A stretch of 64,000 nt of DNA from Clostridiales bacterium (GCA_020859985.1 JAJBVD010000016.1:1-64000), one strand, 5' to 3'; shown: positions 44,208 to 54,686, counted from the stretch's first letter. Notes: generated from the letters alone by a model not told the origin. A program made the numbers and translations.

Positions 44208-46538
44208 TTACTGCAGTTCCAGCTCCGTCACACCCGCCGGTATCACACACTCTCTCACCTGTGTGCCTTCGTACACGGTCAGTTTTACTTTCTGAGCAAG
44301 AGCCTCCGCAAGCTTTACAGCAAGCAAAGCTTCGGCTTTCCGCGTTACGCTGATCTCATTCGCGACCGTTCCCTCTGTCGTAACCACACGGCAGGAGGCT
44401 GTCGCGCCATCCTGCAGCTGATACAGGCGCAGCGTCAGGTTACCGGCGTAGTCGTAGTCCGGACGTGCCTCGACAGTTCCCATCGCAAGCAGGGTGTTCT
44501 CGCGCACAAACAGCGGCAGCGAGAAATAGTCGTATGTGCCGCGGTTCCAGCTGCCTCCCGTCTGTACTTCTCCGCTCAGCAGATGTGTCCAGGTTCCCTG
44601 CGGCAGGTAATAGTCACACACGCCGTCCTCCCGGAATACCGGCGCCACCAACAGCGCGTCGCCGAGCATATACTGCATATCCAGATACGTGCAGGCCGGA
44701 TCCTCCGTAAACTCGAACACCATCGGCCGCATCAGCGGAGTGCCGTCCTCGTGCGCCTCAAGCGCCTTATCATAAAGGTACGGCATCAGAGTACATTTCA
44801 GCTTCGTAAAATACGCCACCACATCGCTCGCCTCATCGTCAAACACCCACGGCACACGGTAAGAGCTTGATCCATGCAGACGGCTGTGTGAGGACAAAAG
44901 CCCGAACGCCGCCCAGCGCTTGTAGAGATCCGGCGTCGCCGTGTTCTCGAAGCCGGAAATGTCGTGGCTCCAGAACGCAAAGCCGCTCATGGCAAACGAA
45001 AGACCGCCGCGCAGCGTCTCCGCCATTGACGGATAGTTCGCGGAGGAGTCGCCGCCCCAGTGCACCGGAAATTGCTGGCAGCCCGCCGTTGCGCTCCGCG
45101 CAAACAGCACCGCCTCTTTTTCTCCTTTTACTTCTTTCAGAAGATTGAAGACTGCGCGATTATAAAGGAAGGTATAATAATTGTGCATCGCCTGCGGGTC
45201 GCTGCCATCATAGTATTTCACATCGATCGGAATCCGCTCGCCAAAATCCGTCTTGAACGCATCCACGCCGCAGTCCAGCACTTCGCGCAGCTTATCCGTA
45301 TACCATTTTGTCGCCGTCGGATTCGTGAAATCCACCACGGCCAGCCCTGACTGCCAGTTGTCCGTCTGCCAGACGCCCTTTCCGTCCGCGCGCATCAGCA
45401 GGTAGCCGTTTTCGGCACCCTCACGGAAGAAATCTGTGCCCTGCGCAATGTAAGGATTGATCCAGACGCAGATCTTCAGGCCTTTCTCGTGATAACGCTT
45501 CAGCATACCGCGGATATCCGGGAAAAATTCTTTGTTCCACTCGAAATCGCAGAGATGGAACGCCTGCATCCAGTAGCAGTCAAAATGGAACACCGAGAGC
45601 GGGATGCCGCGCTCCGCCATGCCGTCGATAAAGGAGCTCGTCGTCTCCTCGTCATAATTGGTCGTAAAGGAAGTGGAAAGCCAGAGTCCAAACGTCCACG
45701 CGGGCGGCAGCGCCGGGCGGCCGGTCAGTCCCGTGTAGCTCTTTAAGATCTGTTTTGGTGTCGGCCCGTAGAAAAAGGTATAGGCAAGACTTTCTCCCGG
45801 AACGGAAAAGCCCACATACTCCACTTTCTCGCTCGCGACCTCGAACGACACCCGGTCCGTGCTGTCCACAAACACGCCGTAGCCGCGGTTGGTCATATAA
45901 AACGGGATGTTTTTATAGGCAACCTGAGACGCTGTGCCGCCGTCCTCGTTCCAGATATCGACCACCTGCCCGTTTTTCACAAAAGATGTAAAGCGCTCGC
46001 CCAAGCCGTACACGCATTCTCCCGGTGCGAGCGACAGCTCATTTACCATGTAAGGCTCGCAGACCTCCATCAGGTAATTGTCCGCCGGAAGCACCGTCTT
46101 CGGCTGGCGGTTCCAGCGCATATAAGCCAGATTCCGGAACCCGCAGGAGGTCAGCTCCCGCCCGTCCTTCTCAAAAGCATAGCGGAAGTTTTTGCGGTCC
46201 ACCCGCACCTGAATAAGCCCGGTATCCAGAAGTGCTTCCTCATCGGTGATCGTAACTTTCACATCCGGTTTATTATCCGGTTCATATTTCTCAAACTTCG
46301 GCACATGGTTGTCATATGCCTCATAATGCCAAGCCTTCACGGCGATCATCTCCGGGCCGCGCGCCACGAATTCAATGCGGAGCGCCGGCATATCGCACGT
46401 ATCCCCGCGTCCCCGGATCGGGCGGGTCGGCGCCAGGATGCGCATGCCTCCCGGTATTTTTTCCACTTCATACGCCTCTGTTGCAAACAGGGCGTTCGCG
46501 CGCTCCGAGCGCAGCCAGAAACCTTCTGTAAATTTCAT
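44208..46538 (-). CDS. GH31 alpha-xylosidase (YicI-like)
   Basis: 776 residues, matching YicI (772). The nucleophile Asp is in DAFKTDFGERIP (about 428), followed by the YicI-like DGSDPQAMHNYYTFLYN; the acid/base Asp is in HWGGDSSANYPSMAETLRGGLS. FHFDCYWM and WINPYIAQ line the barrel. It releases alpha-xylose from xyloglucan oligosaccharides or isoprimeverose. No signal peptide, so it works on imported sugars. GGGAGG precedes the ATG. Last gene of an SBP-permease-permease operon, beyond a partial terminator. Confidence 0.93.
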   Translation of the reverse strand: MKFTEGFWLRSERANALFATEAYEVEKIPGGMRILAPTRPIRGRGDTCDMPALRIEFVARGPEMIAVKAWHYEAYDNHVPKFEKYEPDNKPDVKVTITDEEALLDTGLIQVRVDRKNFRYAFEKDGRELTSCGFRNLAYMRWNRQPKTVLPADNYLMEVCEPYMVNELSLAPGECVYGLGERFTSFVKNGQVVDIWNEDGGTASQVAYKNIPFYMTNRGYGVFVDSTDRVSFEVASEKVEYVGFSVPGESLAYTFFYGPTPKQILKSYTGLTGRPALPPAWTFGLWLSTSFTTNYDEETTSSFIDGMAERGIPLSVFHFDCYWMQAFHLCDFEWNKEFFPDIRGMLKRYHEKGLKICVWINPYIAQGTDFFREGAENGYLLMRADGKGVWQTDNWQSGLAVVDFTNPTATKWYTDKLREVLDCGVDAFKTDFGERIPIDVKYYDGSDPQAMHNYYTFLYNRAVFNLLKEVKGEKEAVLFARSATAGCQQFPVHWGGDSSANYPSMAETLRGGLSFAMSGFAFWSHDISGFENTATPDLYKRWAAFGLLSSHSRLHGSSSYRVPWVFDDEASDVVAYFTKLKCTLMPYLYDKALEAHEDGTPLMRPMVFEFTEDPACTYLDMQYMLGDALLVAPVFREDGVCDYYLPQGTWTHLLSGEVQTGGSWNRGTYDYFSLPLFVRENTLLAMGTVEARPDYDYAGNLTLRLYQLQDGATASCRVVTTEGTVANEISVTRKAEALLAVKLAEALAQKVKLTVYEGTQVRECVIPAGVTELELQ

Positions 46539-46680
46539 AGTCGTCCTCCCACAATGGAATATTCAAAAGCATCTTTCTGATGTTTCTGTCCTGAATCGTT
46601 TCATCCTGTTACTACAGGCACGCCGCGGCAGAAAACTCCCCCGCCGGAAAAACTCCTTGGCGTCCCACGCATATACAGGG

Positions 46681-46712
46681 AAAAACGGGGTCCGAATCAC
46701 AGGCCCCGTTTT
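46681..46712 (-). terminator. Terminator between the permease and the GH31 gene
   Basis: Minus strand: 9-bp stem AAAACGGGG/CCCCGTTTT with a T-run. It may lower, rather than abolish, GH31 expression from the operon promoter. Confidence 0.7.
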
Positions 46713-46777
46713 CATTTTCAAATATGTAACTGTTCTGTTCCATACCTTCACAGTTACTCACATTCACTTGTTCCCCA

Positions 46778-47644
46778 TCAGCCCTTCACAGCGCCTGCAA
46801 CCATACCCTTGATGATCTGCTTGCTGAACGCGAAGTACAGCACGATGATCGGCGACATGGTAATCAGCATTGCGGCCATCTGCTTCGGATAATCCGACGC
46901 GAACTGTCCCTTAAACTGGGTCAGCGCGAGCGGTACGGTCTGCAGAGCGGAATCGCGGATCAATACCAATGCGAACGAGAATTCATTCCAGCAGCTGAAC
47001 ACCTGAATGATCGCGACCGTCACCAGGATCGGCCGGCAGATCGGGAAAATGATGTGCCAGAGCGTATAGGAAAAGCTGCTGCCGTCAATGGAAGCTGCTT
47101 CTTCCAGCGAAACCGGGATCGTCTTTACGTAACCTTCCACAAGGAAAATGCCCATCGGCAGGCCGAACGACACGTACGGCAGGATCAGGGTGAACCACTT
47201 GTTGGAGATGCCGCACCGCAAGAATACGACATAAATCGGAACCAGCAGAGAGTGGATCGGGATCAGCATACCCATCAGGAACATCACATACAGTACACGG
47301 TTCAGCTTAAAGCGCACACGCGAAAGGATGTAGCCGACGATAAAGCTGAAGACAACGATCAGCACAATGGAGATACCAGTAGTCCGTACACTGTTCCACA
47401 TGGACTGCGCCAGATGATAATCCGGGTTGCTCAGGATACGGATGTAATTATAAAGAGTCGGATCCTTCGGCAGCCCGACGATGTCGGCGTTGAACACACG
47501 TTTTTCCTTCAGTGAGGAATAAAACATCCAGATGATCGGAAAAATGCAGGAGAGGGAAAAGATCCAGAGGATCGCATTCATGAAAAAGCCCAGAACGCCC
47601 CTTCTCACCTTGTGGGCAACGGGTACGTTTTTATTCTTCGCCAT
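46778..47644 (-). CDS. CUT1 sugar ABC permease (MalG type)
   Basis: 288 residues, six helices, EAA loop SLEEAASIDGSSFSYTLWHI, C-terminal GAVKG. It starts one base after the stop of the partner permease, with GGGGGAGG upstream. Probably imports the substrate of the GH31 enzyme. Confidence 0.92.
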   Translation of the reverse strand: MAKNKNVPVAHKVRRGVLGFFMNAILWIFSLSCIFPIIWMFYSSLKEKRVFNADIVGLPKDPTLYNYIRILSNPDYHLAQSMWNSVRTTGISIVLIVVFSFIVGYILSRVRFKLNRVLYVMFLMGMLIPIHSLLVPIYVVFLRCGISNKWFTLILPYVSFGLPMGIFLVEGYVKTIPVSLEEAASIDGSSFSYTLWHIIFPICRPILVTVAIIQVFSCWNEFSFALVLIRDSALQTVPLALTQFKGQFASDYPKQMAAMLITMSPIIVLYFAFSKQIIKGMVAGAVKG

Positions 47645-47645
47645 A

Positions 47646-48542
47646 TCAGTCCTCCCCCTTTCCCTTTGTTGCTCTGTTGATCAGCGCCTGAGAACCGCCG
47701 ATGACGATCAGGGACAGCACAAAGATACCGACGGAAATACAGCTGCCGTAGCCCATGTTACTCTGACCGAACGATACCTGATAGCCGTACATGGCCATAA
47801 CCATGGATGATGTACCGGGTCCGCCGCTCGTCATGACATAGATGCTGTCGAATGCTTTCATATTACCCGCAATACACAGCGTAATGCAGACAAGCATCGT
47901 GTTCTTGATCAGCGGAAGGGTGATGTGAAGCGCCTGCTGCACACCGTTCGCGCCGTCAATGGAGGCACTCTCAAAGATATCCGTACTGATGCCGGAAATC
48001 GCCGATAGGATGATTACCATATAATAACCGATGAACTGCCAGATCAAAGGGATCGTGACCAGCAGCATGACCAGCTTCGTGTTATTCAGCCACACCTGCG
48101 TCAGGTCGTCACGCCCAATTGCCTTTAAAAACCAGTTCAGAATACCATATTTGTTGTGGTATACCATCGTCCAGATCATACCGATGCAGACAGCAGAGAT
48201 CGTGCTCGGGAAAAAGCCGAACGTGCGGTGAATCGTCTTGAACTTTACCAGCTTTGAGTTTACCATCATGACCAGAATAAACGCAATACCTACCTGTCCG
48301 ATGATACAGGCAACCACCAGATAAATATTGTGGCCAAAGGCTTCCCAGAACGTGGTATCGTGAAACAGCTTTATGTAGTTCGCCAGGCCGGTAAAGGTCT
48401 TATTTGGTCCGCCCTTCCACTCATAAAAGCTGTACACCAGCGCCGTGACCAGCGGCACAAATACGGTAAATACAAACATCGCCACCGGAATCAGCAGGTA
48501 CAGGAAAATCGTTTTATTCTTCGGTCTGGTCGCATTTAACAT
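47646..48542 (-). CDS. CUT1 sugar ABC permease (MalF type)
   Basis: About 298 residues from MLNATRPKNKTIFLYLLIPV, preceded by GAGG; the longer frame to 48590 is not needed. Six helices; EAA loop IFESASIDGANGVQQALHI. No ATPase gene is nearby, so an MsmX-like shared ATPase is probably used. Confidence 0.91.
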   Translation of the reverse strand: MLNATRPKNKTIFLYLLIPVAMFVFTVFVPLVTALVYSFYEWKGGPNKTFTGLANYIKLFHDTTFWEAFGHNIYLVVACIIGQVGIAFILVMMVNSKLVKFKTIHRTFGFFPSTISAVCIGMIWTMVYHNKYGILNWFLKAIGRDDLTQVWLNNTKLVMLLVTIPLIWQFIGYYMVIILSAISGISTDIFESASIDGANGVQQALHITLPLIKNTMLVCITLCIAGNMKAFDSIYVMTSGGPGTSSMVMAMYGYQVSFGQSNMGYGSCISVGIFVLSLIVIGGSQALINRATKGKGED

Positions 48543-48624
48543 CTTACTTCCCTCGCTCTCCTGTCTTTTTTTACACGGAAGCCACCGCATTCAGAATCTC
48601 CGTCAGCGATGCTTCTGTACAGAA

Positions 48625-48658
48625 AACCGTCCTGCCCACTGCGGTGAGCAGAACGGTT
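48625..48658 (-). repeat. Intercistronic hairpin after the solute-binding protein gene
   Basis: AACCGT(C)CTGC(C)CAC pairs with GTG(A)GCAG(A)ACGGTT. It lies between the SBP and permease genes without a strong T-run and likely favours SBP expression. Confidence 0.6.
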
Positions 48659-48705
48659 CCCAGGTTACGTATTATTACTTTTCAGTTCGGCTTACGCCAT
48701 ACTCT

Positions 48706-50079
48706 TTAGTAGTTCTCCTCGTAAGCAGCCTGTGCGTTCGCAGCTACTTCTTCCGGAGTCATGTCGCCGTTCATAAGGGTCTGCAGATCTCTGTTCAGAA
48801 CATCCCATACAGCGCTGCTGATGTAGGAGTCATAGATCTCGCAAGCCTCTGTGTCAACATAAGACCAGTTGTAGAAATCTACCGTGATCTGATCAAATGC
48901 GGAAAGGTCAATATCGTCAACGGTGGTCAGGCCGCCCAGTGCGTAGTACTCGCCTACGAATGTAGCGAATGCCGGTCCGGTGATCTCCTGTGCCAGGTCG
49001 ATCGCTGCTGCAAGCTTGTCCGGATCGTCAGCCAGGTTTGCGTTAAATGCTACAGCATAGCCAAGGCCGATGTTCTGAGAATTCGGAGCGTAGGTCGCGT
49101 CTGCCGGCTGCGGAAGAACTGCGAAGCCCATGTTGTTGTACTTCTCCTCATCGCTCTCAAGCAGAGTAGCTGCGATGTAGGACTCGTCCCAGTTGCCGCC
49201 GATGAACGCTGCTGCGTCGCCAGCGATATAATACTCACGTGCATCCTCGTTCGTAACTGCGTTGTAATCCTCGTTGAAGATGTTGGTCTCAGCAAAGAGA
49301 TACTGAGTCTCAGCCAGAGCTGCGATGAACTCTTCATCCGTGAAAGCAGCGCCGTCTTTGTTGATCAGGCTGGTGAACCAGTCAGCGCCTGTGTAGCGGT
49401 TGCCCAGAGTAGAAAGGAAGTCAGAGTTTGCCTGCCACTGACCGCCGTTACCAAACGCGATCGTGTCGATGCCCTGCTCGCTGAAGTACTCAGCTGCTGC
49501 CTCAACCTCTTCCCATGTGCTCGGGAACTCATCATAACCAGCCTCTGCCCACATCTCTTTGTCATAGATGACAACCGTGCAGGTACCGCCGGTCAGTACC
49601 GGATAGCCGTAGATGCTGCCGTCTGCCGTGGTGAACGGTGTGAAATAAGCAGTGTTGTAATCATCATAGTACGGAGACTCTGCGATGATGTCAGTCAGGT
49701 TCATGATCAGACCCTGCTCAGCCCATGCTACCGTATTCATGCCCTGAAGAAGGAATACGTCCGGAAGGTCGCCTGCAGCTGCCTGCGTCGCGATCTGGGT
49801 CTTGTACTCGTCATTCGCCAGGATTTCCTGTGTCAGTGTGATGTCCGGATGTGCCTCATCCCATGCTGCCAGCACGCTGCGGAAGCCGTCGGAACCGCCA
49901 TTGCCCTCAGACTCCTCAGATGTGGAATAATGGAAAATGGTAAGCTCTCCTGTGTAAGCCAGGTCGTTCACAGCCAGGTTCTTTACTTCCTTCTCGCTCT
50001 CCTCAGCATAAGCTGTAACGCCGAGAGATGCAACCATAGCCGCTGCCAGGACTACACTCAATGCCTGTCTCTTCTTCAT
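48706..50079 (-). CDS. Extracellular sugar-binding protein (CUT1)
   Basis: 457 residues. The signal peptide [20 protein letters not shown] ends near AYA-E without a lipobox Cys. The mature domain has [36 protein letters not shown] and [11 protein letters not shown]. First gene of the xyloside importer operon. A LacI/CcpA-like site lies at its promoter. Confidence 0.9.
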   Translation of the reverse strand: MKKRQALSVVLAAAMVASLGVTAYAEESEKEVKNLAVNDLAYTGELTIFHYSTSEESEGNGGSDGFRSVLAAWDEAHPDITLTQEILANDEYKTQIATQAAAGDLPDVFLLQGMNTVAWAEQGLIMNLTDIIAESPYYDDYNTAYFTPFTTADGSIYGYPVLTGGTCTVVIYDKEMWAEAGYDEFPSTWEEVEAAAEYFSEQGIDTIAFGNGGQWQANSDFLSTLGNRYTGADWFTSLINKDGAAFTDEEFIAALAETQYLFAETNIFNEDYNAVTNEDAREYYIAGDAAAFIGGNWDESYIAATLLESDEEKYNNMGFAVLPQPADATYAPNSQNIGLGYAVAFNANLADDPDKLAAAIDLAQEITGPAFATFVGEYYALGGLTTVDDIDLSAFDQITVDFYNWSYVDTEACEIYDSYISSAVWDVLNRDLQTLMNGDMTPEEVAANAQAAYEENY

Positions 50080-50261
50080 GTTTCGTCCTCCTTAATTGGA
50101 ATGTGTTCATTCCTTATTTTTAATATGTCAAAAACCAGTGCCGGCGAAAACGCCCCTGCAAAGGTGTGTGACCGTTCTCATGATGTACAGAACGCCTTTC
50201 TATGTACATCCGTTGCCCGCATACCGTCTGATCAGCATATCTTGTACAATTTGCTATTTTC

Positions 50262-50286
50262 AAACGTTTACGTTCTCAAAACGTTA
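50262..50286 (-). promoter_or_regulatory. Putative operator at the xyloside operon promoter
   Basis: AAACGTTT (50262-50269) and a nearby AAAACGTT (50278-50285), just downstream of the -10 box. The AAACGTTT core is LacI-like. Confidence 0.45.
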
Positions 50287-50291
50287 GTATT

Positions 50292-50321
50292 ATTAAACAC
50301 CTCTTCCATGGTTTTTGTCAA
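50292..50321 (-). promoter_or_regulatory. Promoter of the xyloside importer operon
   Basis: Minus strand: TTGACA, 18 bp, TTTAAT. The leader is about 210 nt. The 50322-50551 stretch shows no gene. Confidence 0.6.
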
Positions 50322-50551
50322 CTCTTTTCTGCGACTTTTTGTCTTTTTCGTGAAAAAAACATGTCCTGTTTGTGAAGACGCATGATTTCGGTTCAGTTTT
50401 TGTATATTTTTACTTAACAGAACAGTCATATTTTCGTATTGTTTTCGCATTGTTTTCCTTTCTCAATAAACACTGTCTCTGTCTGAGAATTTCCCCTGTT
50501 TGATCAGCCCCGGCCGCATGATTTTGCTTCATTATTTTATGCTTTTTTCAC

Positions 50552-50580
50552 TTGACATTGTTTTTTATTTCTCCTATCAT
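50552..50580 (+). promoter_or_regulatory. Promoter of the ABC exporter operon
   Basis: TTGACA, 17 bp, TATCAT. A small GACAC/GTGTC hairpin follows at about 50618-50633. Confidence 0.65.
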
Positions 50581-50685
50581 AGCGTAGGGTACAGATGCCG
50601 TCTGCGAAAAAATCTTTTTGACACGACGGTGTCTTTTCGTGTAAAAGTATTCCACAGTTATAAAGAAAGCAGAAAGGAGATTCCC

Positions 50686-52434
50686 ATGATTCGTACACTT
50701 GCGAAGCAGGTAAAGGAATACCGGAACGCCTCGATTGTCACGCCGCTTTTCATGCTGCTGGAAGTGGTGATGGAGACGATGATCCCGTTTCTGATGGCCT
50801 CCATCATCGATGACGGCGTCAACACAGGCGACATCGGACACATCTACCGCGTCGGCGGCCTGATGATCGTCTGTGCGCTGATCGGACTGTCCGGCGGTAT
50901 GCTCGGCGGCCGGTTCGGTGCGAAGGCTTCTGCCGGTCTGGCAAAGAATCTTCGTGCATCGATGTTCGAGCACATCCAGTCCTTTTCCTTTTCCAACATT
51001 GACAAATTCAGTCCGGCCGGTCTTGTGACCCGCCTGACGACGGATGTGACCAACATCCAGAATGCATACCAGATGATCCTCAAAATGGCGATGAGGGCTC
51101 CGGCCAGCATCATCTGCGCCCTGGTCATGGCTTTTATGATCAACGCCAGACTTGCTTCCATCTATCTTGTCGCGGCGCTCCTGCTCGGCACGGCTCTGAT
51201 CTTTCTGGTCATGCACGCCACGAAATATTTCCAGCAGGTCTTCCCGAAATACGATGACCTGAACGCGTCGATCGAGGAGAACGTCTCCGCTATCCGCGTT
51301 GTGAAAGCTTATGTGCGTGAGGATCATGAGACGAAAAAGCTGAATAAGGCCAGTGAAAACATCTATAAGCTTTTTGTAAAGGCAGAGCACAACGTCATCA
51401 TCAACAGCCCGCTGATGCAGCTTACCGTATACAGCTGCATCATCCTCATCAGCTGGATTGGCGCCAAAATGATCGTATCTTCCTCTCTTACGACCGGAGA
51501 GCTGATGAGTCTTCTGACCTACTGCATGAACATCCTCTCCAGTCTGATGATGCTCTCGATGATCTTTGTCATGATCTCGATGAGTGTGGCCAGCGCGCGC
51601 CGTATCTGTGAGGTGCTGGATGAAGAACCGGAGCTTGTCAATCCGGAACAGCCGGTCATGAAAGTAGCGGACGGCAGCATCCGCTTTGAGCATGTAAATT
51701 TTTCCTACCATAAAGAGAGTCAGGAATATGTGCTCTCGGATATCAATCTTGACATCCGTTCCGGCGAGACGATCGGCATCATCGGCGGCACCGGCAGTGC
51801 CAAGACGAGCCTGGTGAACCTGATTAGCCGCCTTTACGATGTGTCGGACGGACAGATTAAAGTCGGCGGCGTCGATGTGCGCGACTATGATATGGAAGTG
51901 CTGCGCAACCAGGTGGCCGTTGTTCTCCAGAAAAACGTCCTCTTTTCCGGCACCATTTATGAGAACCTGCGCTGGGGCAATAAAAATGCCACGGAGGAGG
52001 AATGCCAGGAAGCCTGCCGGCTCGCCTGCGCAGACGATTTCATCCGCTCATTCCCGGACGGCTACAATACGCACATTGAACAGGGAGGCTCCAATGTCTC
52101 CGGCGGACAGAAGCAGCGTCTCTGCATCGCCCGCGCTCTTTTGAAGAATCCGAAGATCCTCATCCTTGATGACAGCACAAGCGCCGTGGATACCGCGACC
52201 GACGCAAAGATCCGCCGCGCGTTCCGCGAGGATATCCCGAACACGACGAAGCTGATCATCGCGCAGCGCATTTCCAGTGTACAGGACGCGGATCGGATCA
52301 TTGTCATGGAGGAAGGCCGGATCAACGGCTTTGGCACCCACGAAGAACTGCTCGCTTCGAATGAGATCTACCGCGAGGTATATGAGTCTCAGACGAGCGG
52401 CGGCGGCGATTTTGATGAAAAGGCAGGTGACTGA
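50686..52434 (+). CDS. Heterodimeric ABC exporter, subunit A
   Basis: About 582 residues from MIRTLAKQVKEYRNASIVTP (AAAGGAG upstream; the longer frame from 50500 covers the promoter). Six-helix transmembrane domain, then an ATPase with Walker A GGTGSAKTS, signature NVSGGQKQR, and Walker B LILDDSTSAVD. The catalytic Glu after Walker B is replaced by Asp, so this half carries a degenerate site, as in BmrCD/TM287-288 exporters. Exports drugs, peptides or lipids. Confidence 0.92.
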   Translation: MIRTLAKQVKEYRNASIVTPLFMLLEVVMETMIPFLMASIIDDGVNTGDIGHIYRVGGLMIVCALIGLSGGMLGGRFGAKASAGLAKNLRASMFEHIQSFSFSNIDKFSPAGLVTRLTTDVTNIQNAYQMILKMAMRAPASIICALVMAFMINARLASIYLVAALLLGTALIFLVMHATKYFQQVFPKYDDLNASIEENVSAIRVVKAYVREDHETKKLNKASENIYKLFVKAEHNVIINSPLMQLTVYSCIILISWIGAKMIVSSSLTTGELMSLLTYCMNILSSLMMLSMIFVMISMSVASARRICEVLDEEPELVNPEQPVMKVADGSIRFEHVNFSYHKESQEYVLSDINLDIRSGETIGIIGGTGSAKTSLVNLISRLYDVSDGQIKVGGVDVRDYDMEVLRNQVAVVLQKNVLFSGTIYENLRWGNKNATEEECQEACRLACADDFIRSFPDGYNTHIEQGGSNVSGGQKQRLCIARALLKNPKILILDDSTSAVDTATDAKIRRAFREDIPNTTKLIIAQRISSVQDADRIIVMEEGRINGFGTHEELLASNEIYREVYESQTSGGGDFDEKAGD

Positions 52435-52436
52435 TT

Positions 52437-54341
52437 ATGCCAGGACCAGGATCAAGACCCCCGCGCGGAGTCAAATCAGACGTACAAAATCCCGGGAAGC
52501 TGCTCGCCCGGCTGATGGGCTATATTTTCCGTGATTATAAGTTTCACTGTATTGCCGTATTCATACTGATCTGTTTCAGTGTACTGGCCAACGTGCAGGG
52601 AACGCTCTTTATGAAAAATCTGATTGACGATTACATCACACCGTTTCTTTTGACGGACAATCCGGACTTCGGCCCGCTCGCGCGCGCCATCGGCCGGGTG
52701 GCCTGCTTTTACGCGATCGGCGTCGTCTCGGGCTATCTGTACAACCGCATCATGGTGACGGTGTCACAGGGTACGCTGAAGCATTTAAGGGACGATCTGT
52801 TCTCCCATATGGAGACGCTTCCAATCAAATATTTTGACACACACGCGCACGGCGACATCATGTCTGTCTACACGAACGATATCGATACGCTGCGCCAGAT
52901 GATCAGTCAGAGTATTCCACAGATTATCAATGCTGCCTTTACCATCGTCAGTGTGTTCATCAGTATGCTGATCTTAAGCATTCCTCTGACGCTGGTGACG
53001 CTCGTCATGGTCTGCGTAATGCTTTACTGTACCAGAAAATCCACTTCTCTAAGCGGCAAATATTTCATGGAGCAGCAGAGAAACCTCGGTATCGTGAACG
53101 GCTATATCGAAGAAATGATGAAAGGCCAGAAGGTCGTCAAGGTCTTCTGTCATGAAGAAGAAAGCATCGAGAAGTTTTCCGAGCTGAATGAAGCGCTCCG
53201 CGACAGTGCGGACAAGGCCAATACGTACTCCAGCTTCTTAGGCCCGATCAATGCGCAGCTCGGCAACGTCAGCTATGTCCTCTGCGCGATTGTCGGCGGT
53301 ATTCTTGCCCTGAACGGCGTCGGCGGCTTCACGCTCGGCGGGCTCGCGAGTTTCCTGACCTTCAACAAGAGCTTCAGCATGCCGATCAACCAGGTCAGCC
53401 AGCAGTTCAACTCCATCATCATGGCGATGGCCGGCGCGGACCGTATCTTCCGTCTCATGGACGAAAAACCGGAGACCGACGACGGCTACGTCACGCTGGT
53501 TCACGCCAAAGAAGAAAACGGAAAGCTGACCGAATCCGAGACGAGGACCGGCCGCTGGGCATGGAAGCATACGCATCAGGCGGATGGTTCTGTGGACTAT
53601 AAGGAGCTGACCGGCGATATCGTCTTTGACGGCGTGGATTTCGGTTACTCGGACGACAAGATCGTCCTCCACGACATCAAGCTCTATGCGACGCCGGGCC
53701 AGAAGATTGCCTTCGTCGGCTCCACGGGTGCCGGAAAAACTACGATCACGAACCTGATCAACCGTTTCTACGACATCCAGGATGGCAAGATCCGCTACGA
53801 CGGCATCAATATCAATAAGATCAAAAAGGCCGACCTGCGCCGCTCGCTCGGCATCGTGCTGCAGGATACGCACCTGTTTACCGGCACGGTCAGCGAGAAC
53901 ATCCGCTTCGGCAAGCTGGACGCGACCGACGAAGAGGTCGTGGCTGCCGCGAAGCTCGCGAATGCGGACGGCTTCATCCGCCGTCTCCCGCAGGGCTACG
54001 ACACCATGCTGACCGGCGACGGCGCGAATTTAAGCCAGGGGCAGCGCCAGCTGCTTGCCATCGCCCGCGCTGCCATCGCCGACCCGCCGGTGCTGATTCT
54101 CGATGAAGCAACCAGTTCCATCGATACCCGTACCGAGCGTATCGTCCAGGAAGGCATGGATCACCTGATGGCAGGACGCACGACCTTCGTCATCGCCCAC
54201 CGACTCTCCACTGTCCAGAATTCCGACTGCATCATGGTTCTTGAGCAGGGCCGCATCATCGAACGCGGCACGCACGACCAGCTGATCGAGGAGAAAGGAC
54301 GGTACTACCAGTTGTATACGGGAAACGCGATCGGGGCGTAA
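52437..54341 (+). CDS. Heterodimeric ABC exporter, subunit B
   Basis: 634 residues. An N-terminal cytoplasmic segment, a six-helix domain, a charged linker (about 345-385), then an ATPase with Walker A GSTGAGKTT, signature NLSQGQRQL and canonical Walker B LILDEATSSIDTR. It starts two bases after the subunit A stop. The canonical Glu here and the Asp in subunit A suggest an asymmetric pair. The linker between transmembrane and ATPase domains (residues RTGRWAWKHTHQADGSVDY) is longer than usual. Confidence 0.92.
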   Translation: MPGPGSRPPRGVKSDVQNPGKLLARLMGYIFRDYKFHCIAVFILICFSVLANVQGTLFMKNLIDDYITPFLLTDNPDFGPLARAIGRVACFYAIGVVSGYLYNRIMVTVSQGTLKHLRDDLFSHMETLPIKYFDTHAHGDIMSVYTNDIDTLRQMISQSIPQIINAAFTIVSVFISMLILSIPLTLVTLVMVCVMLYCTRKSTSLSGKYFMEQQRNLGIVNGYIEEMMKGQKVVKVFCHEEESIEKFSELNEALRDSADKANTYSSFLGPINAQLGNVSYVLCAIVGGILALNGVGGFTLGGLASFLTFNKSFSMPINQVSQQFNSIIMAMAGADRIFRLMDEKPETDDGYVTLVHAKEENGKLTESETRTGRWAWKHTHQADGSVDYKELTGDIVFDGVDFGYSDDKIVLHDIKLYATPGQKIAFVGSTGAGKTTITNLINRFYDIQDGKIRYDGININKIKKADLRRSLGIVLQDTHLFTGTVSENIRFGKLDATDEEVVAAAKLANADGFIRRLPQGYDTMLTGDGANLSQGQRQLLAIARAAIADPPVLILDEATSSIDTRTERIVQEGMDHLMAGRTTFVIAHRLSTVQNSDCIMVLEQGRIIERGTHDQLIEEKGRYYQLYTGNAIGA

Positions 54342-54361
54342 GGTTCTTAGTATTAACACCA

Positions 54362-54510
54362 CGAAAGCCACGACATACAATGGCTTCGGACACGCTCCCG
54401 CTTATAAAATAACGTAACGGTACTAAGCTCAATCATCGCCTTTCGGCTCGATTTCACTAAGTACCGACGTTATTTTGAATAGTCCTCACCCACCGTATGT
54501 CGTGGCTTCG
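54362..54510. repeat. Large nested palindrome
   Basis: Outer arms AGCCACGACATAC (with one bulged A next to CGAA) at 54362-54378 and GTATGTCGTGGCTTCG at 54495-54510. Inner arms AAAATAACGT and CGGTACT (54406-54424) pair with AGTACCG and ACGTTATTTT (54460-54476). The apex is GCC TTTC GGC. Spans about 150 bp with no gene. Confidence 0.8.
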
Positions 54511-54555
54511 CGGCGAAATGTTAAGATGTCATCATAATAATAGTTATAAATGTAG

Positions 54556-54590
54556 AAATCCCCACTATCTGATTGATGGTGGGGATTTTC
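54556..54590. terminator. Terminator between the convergent exporter and GH51 genes
   Basis: AAATCCCCAC and its complement (10-bp stem, 13-nt loop) with TTTT on the plus strand. Confidence 0.7.
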
Positions 54591-54686
54591 ATGCTTATTT
54601 GAATCATTTGAACCAGTTAACACTAAAGCCTCAGCGCGAAGCCATCCTATGATGGCCCTTACGCGGTTAAATAAATTGTACGCGTC

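Noticed and set aside
48445-50385. 646-codon open frame opposite the xyloside SBP gene
   Set aside because: Cys/Val/Ser-rich shadow that also runs through promoter and operator sequence; the SBP has a signal peptide and ribosome site.
50548-51711. 387-codon open frame opposite ABC exporter subunit A
   Set aside because: Antisense shadow with no domain signature.
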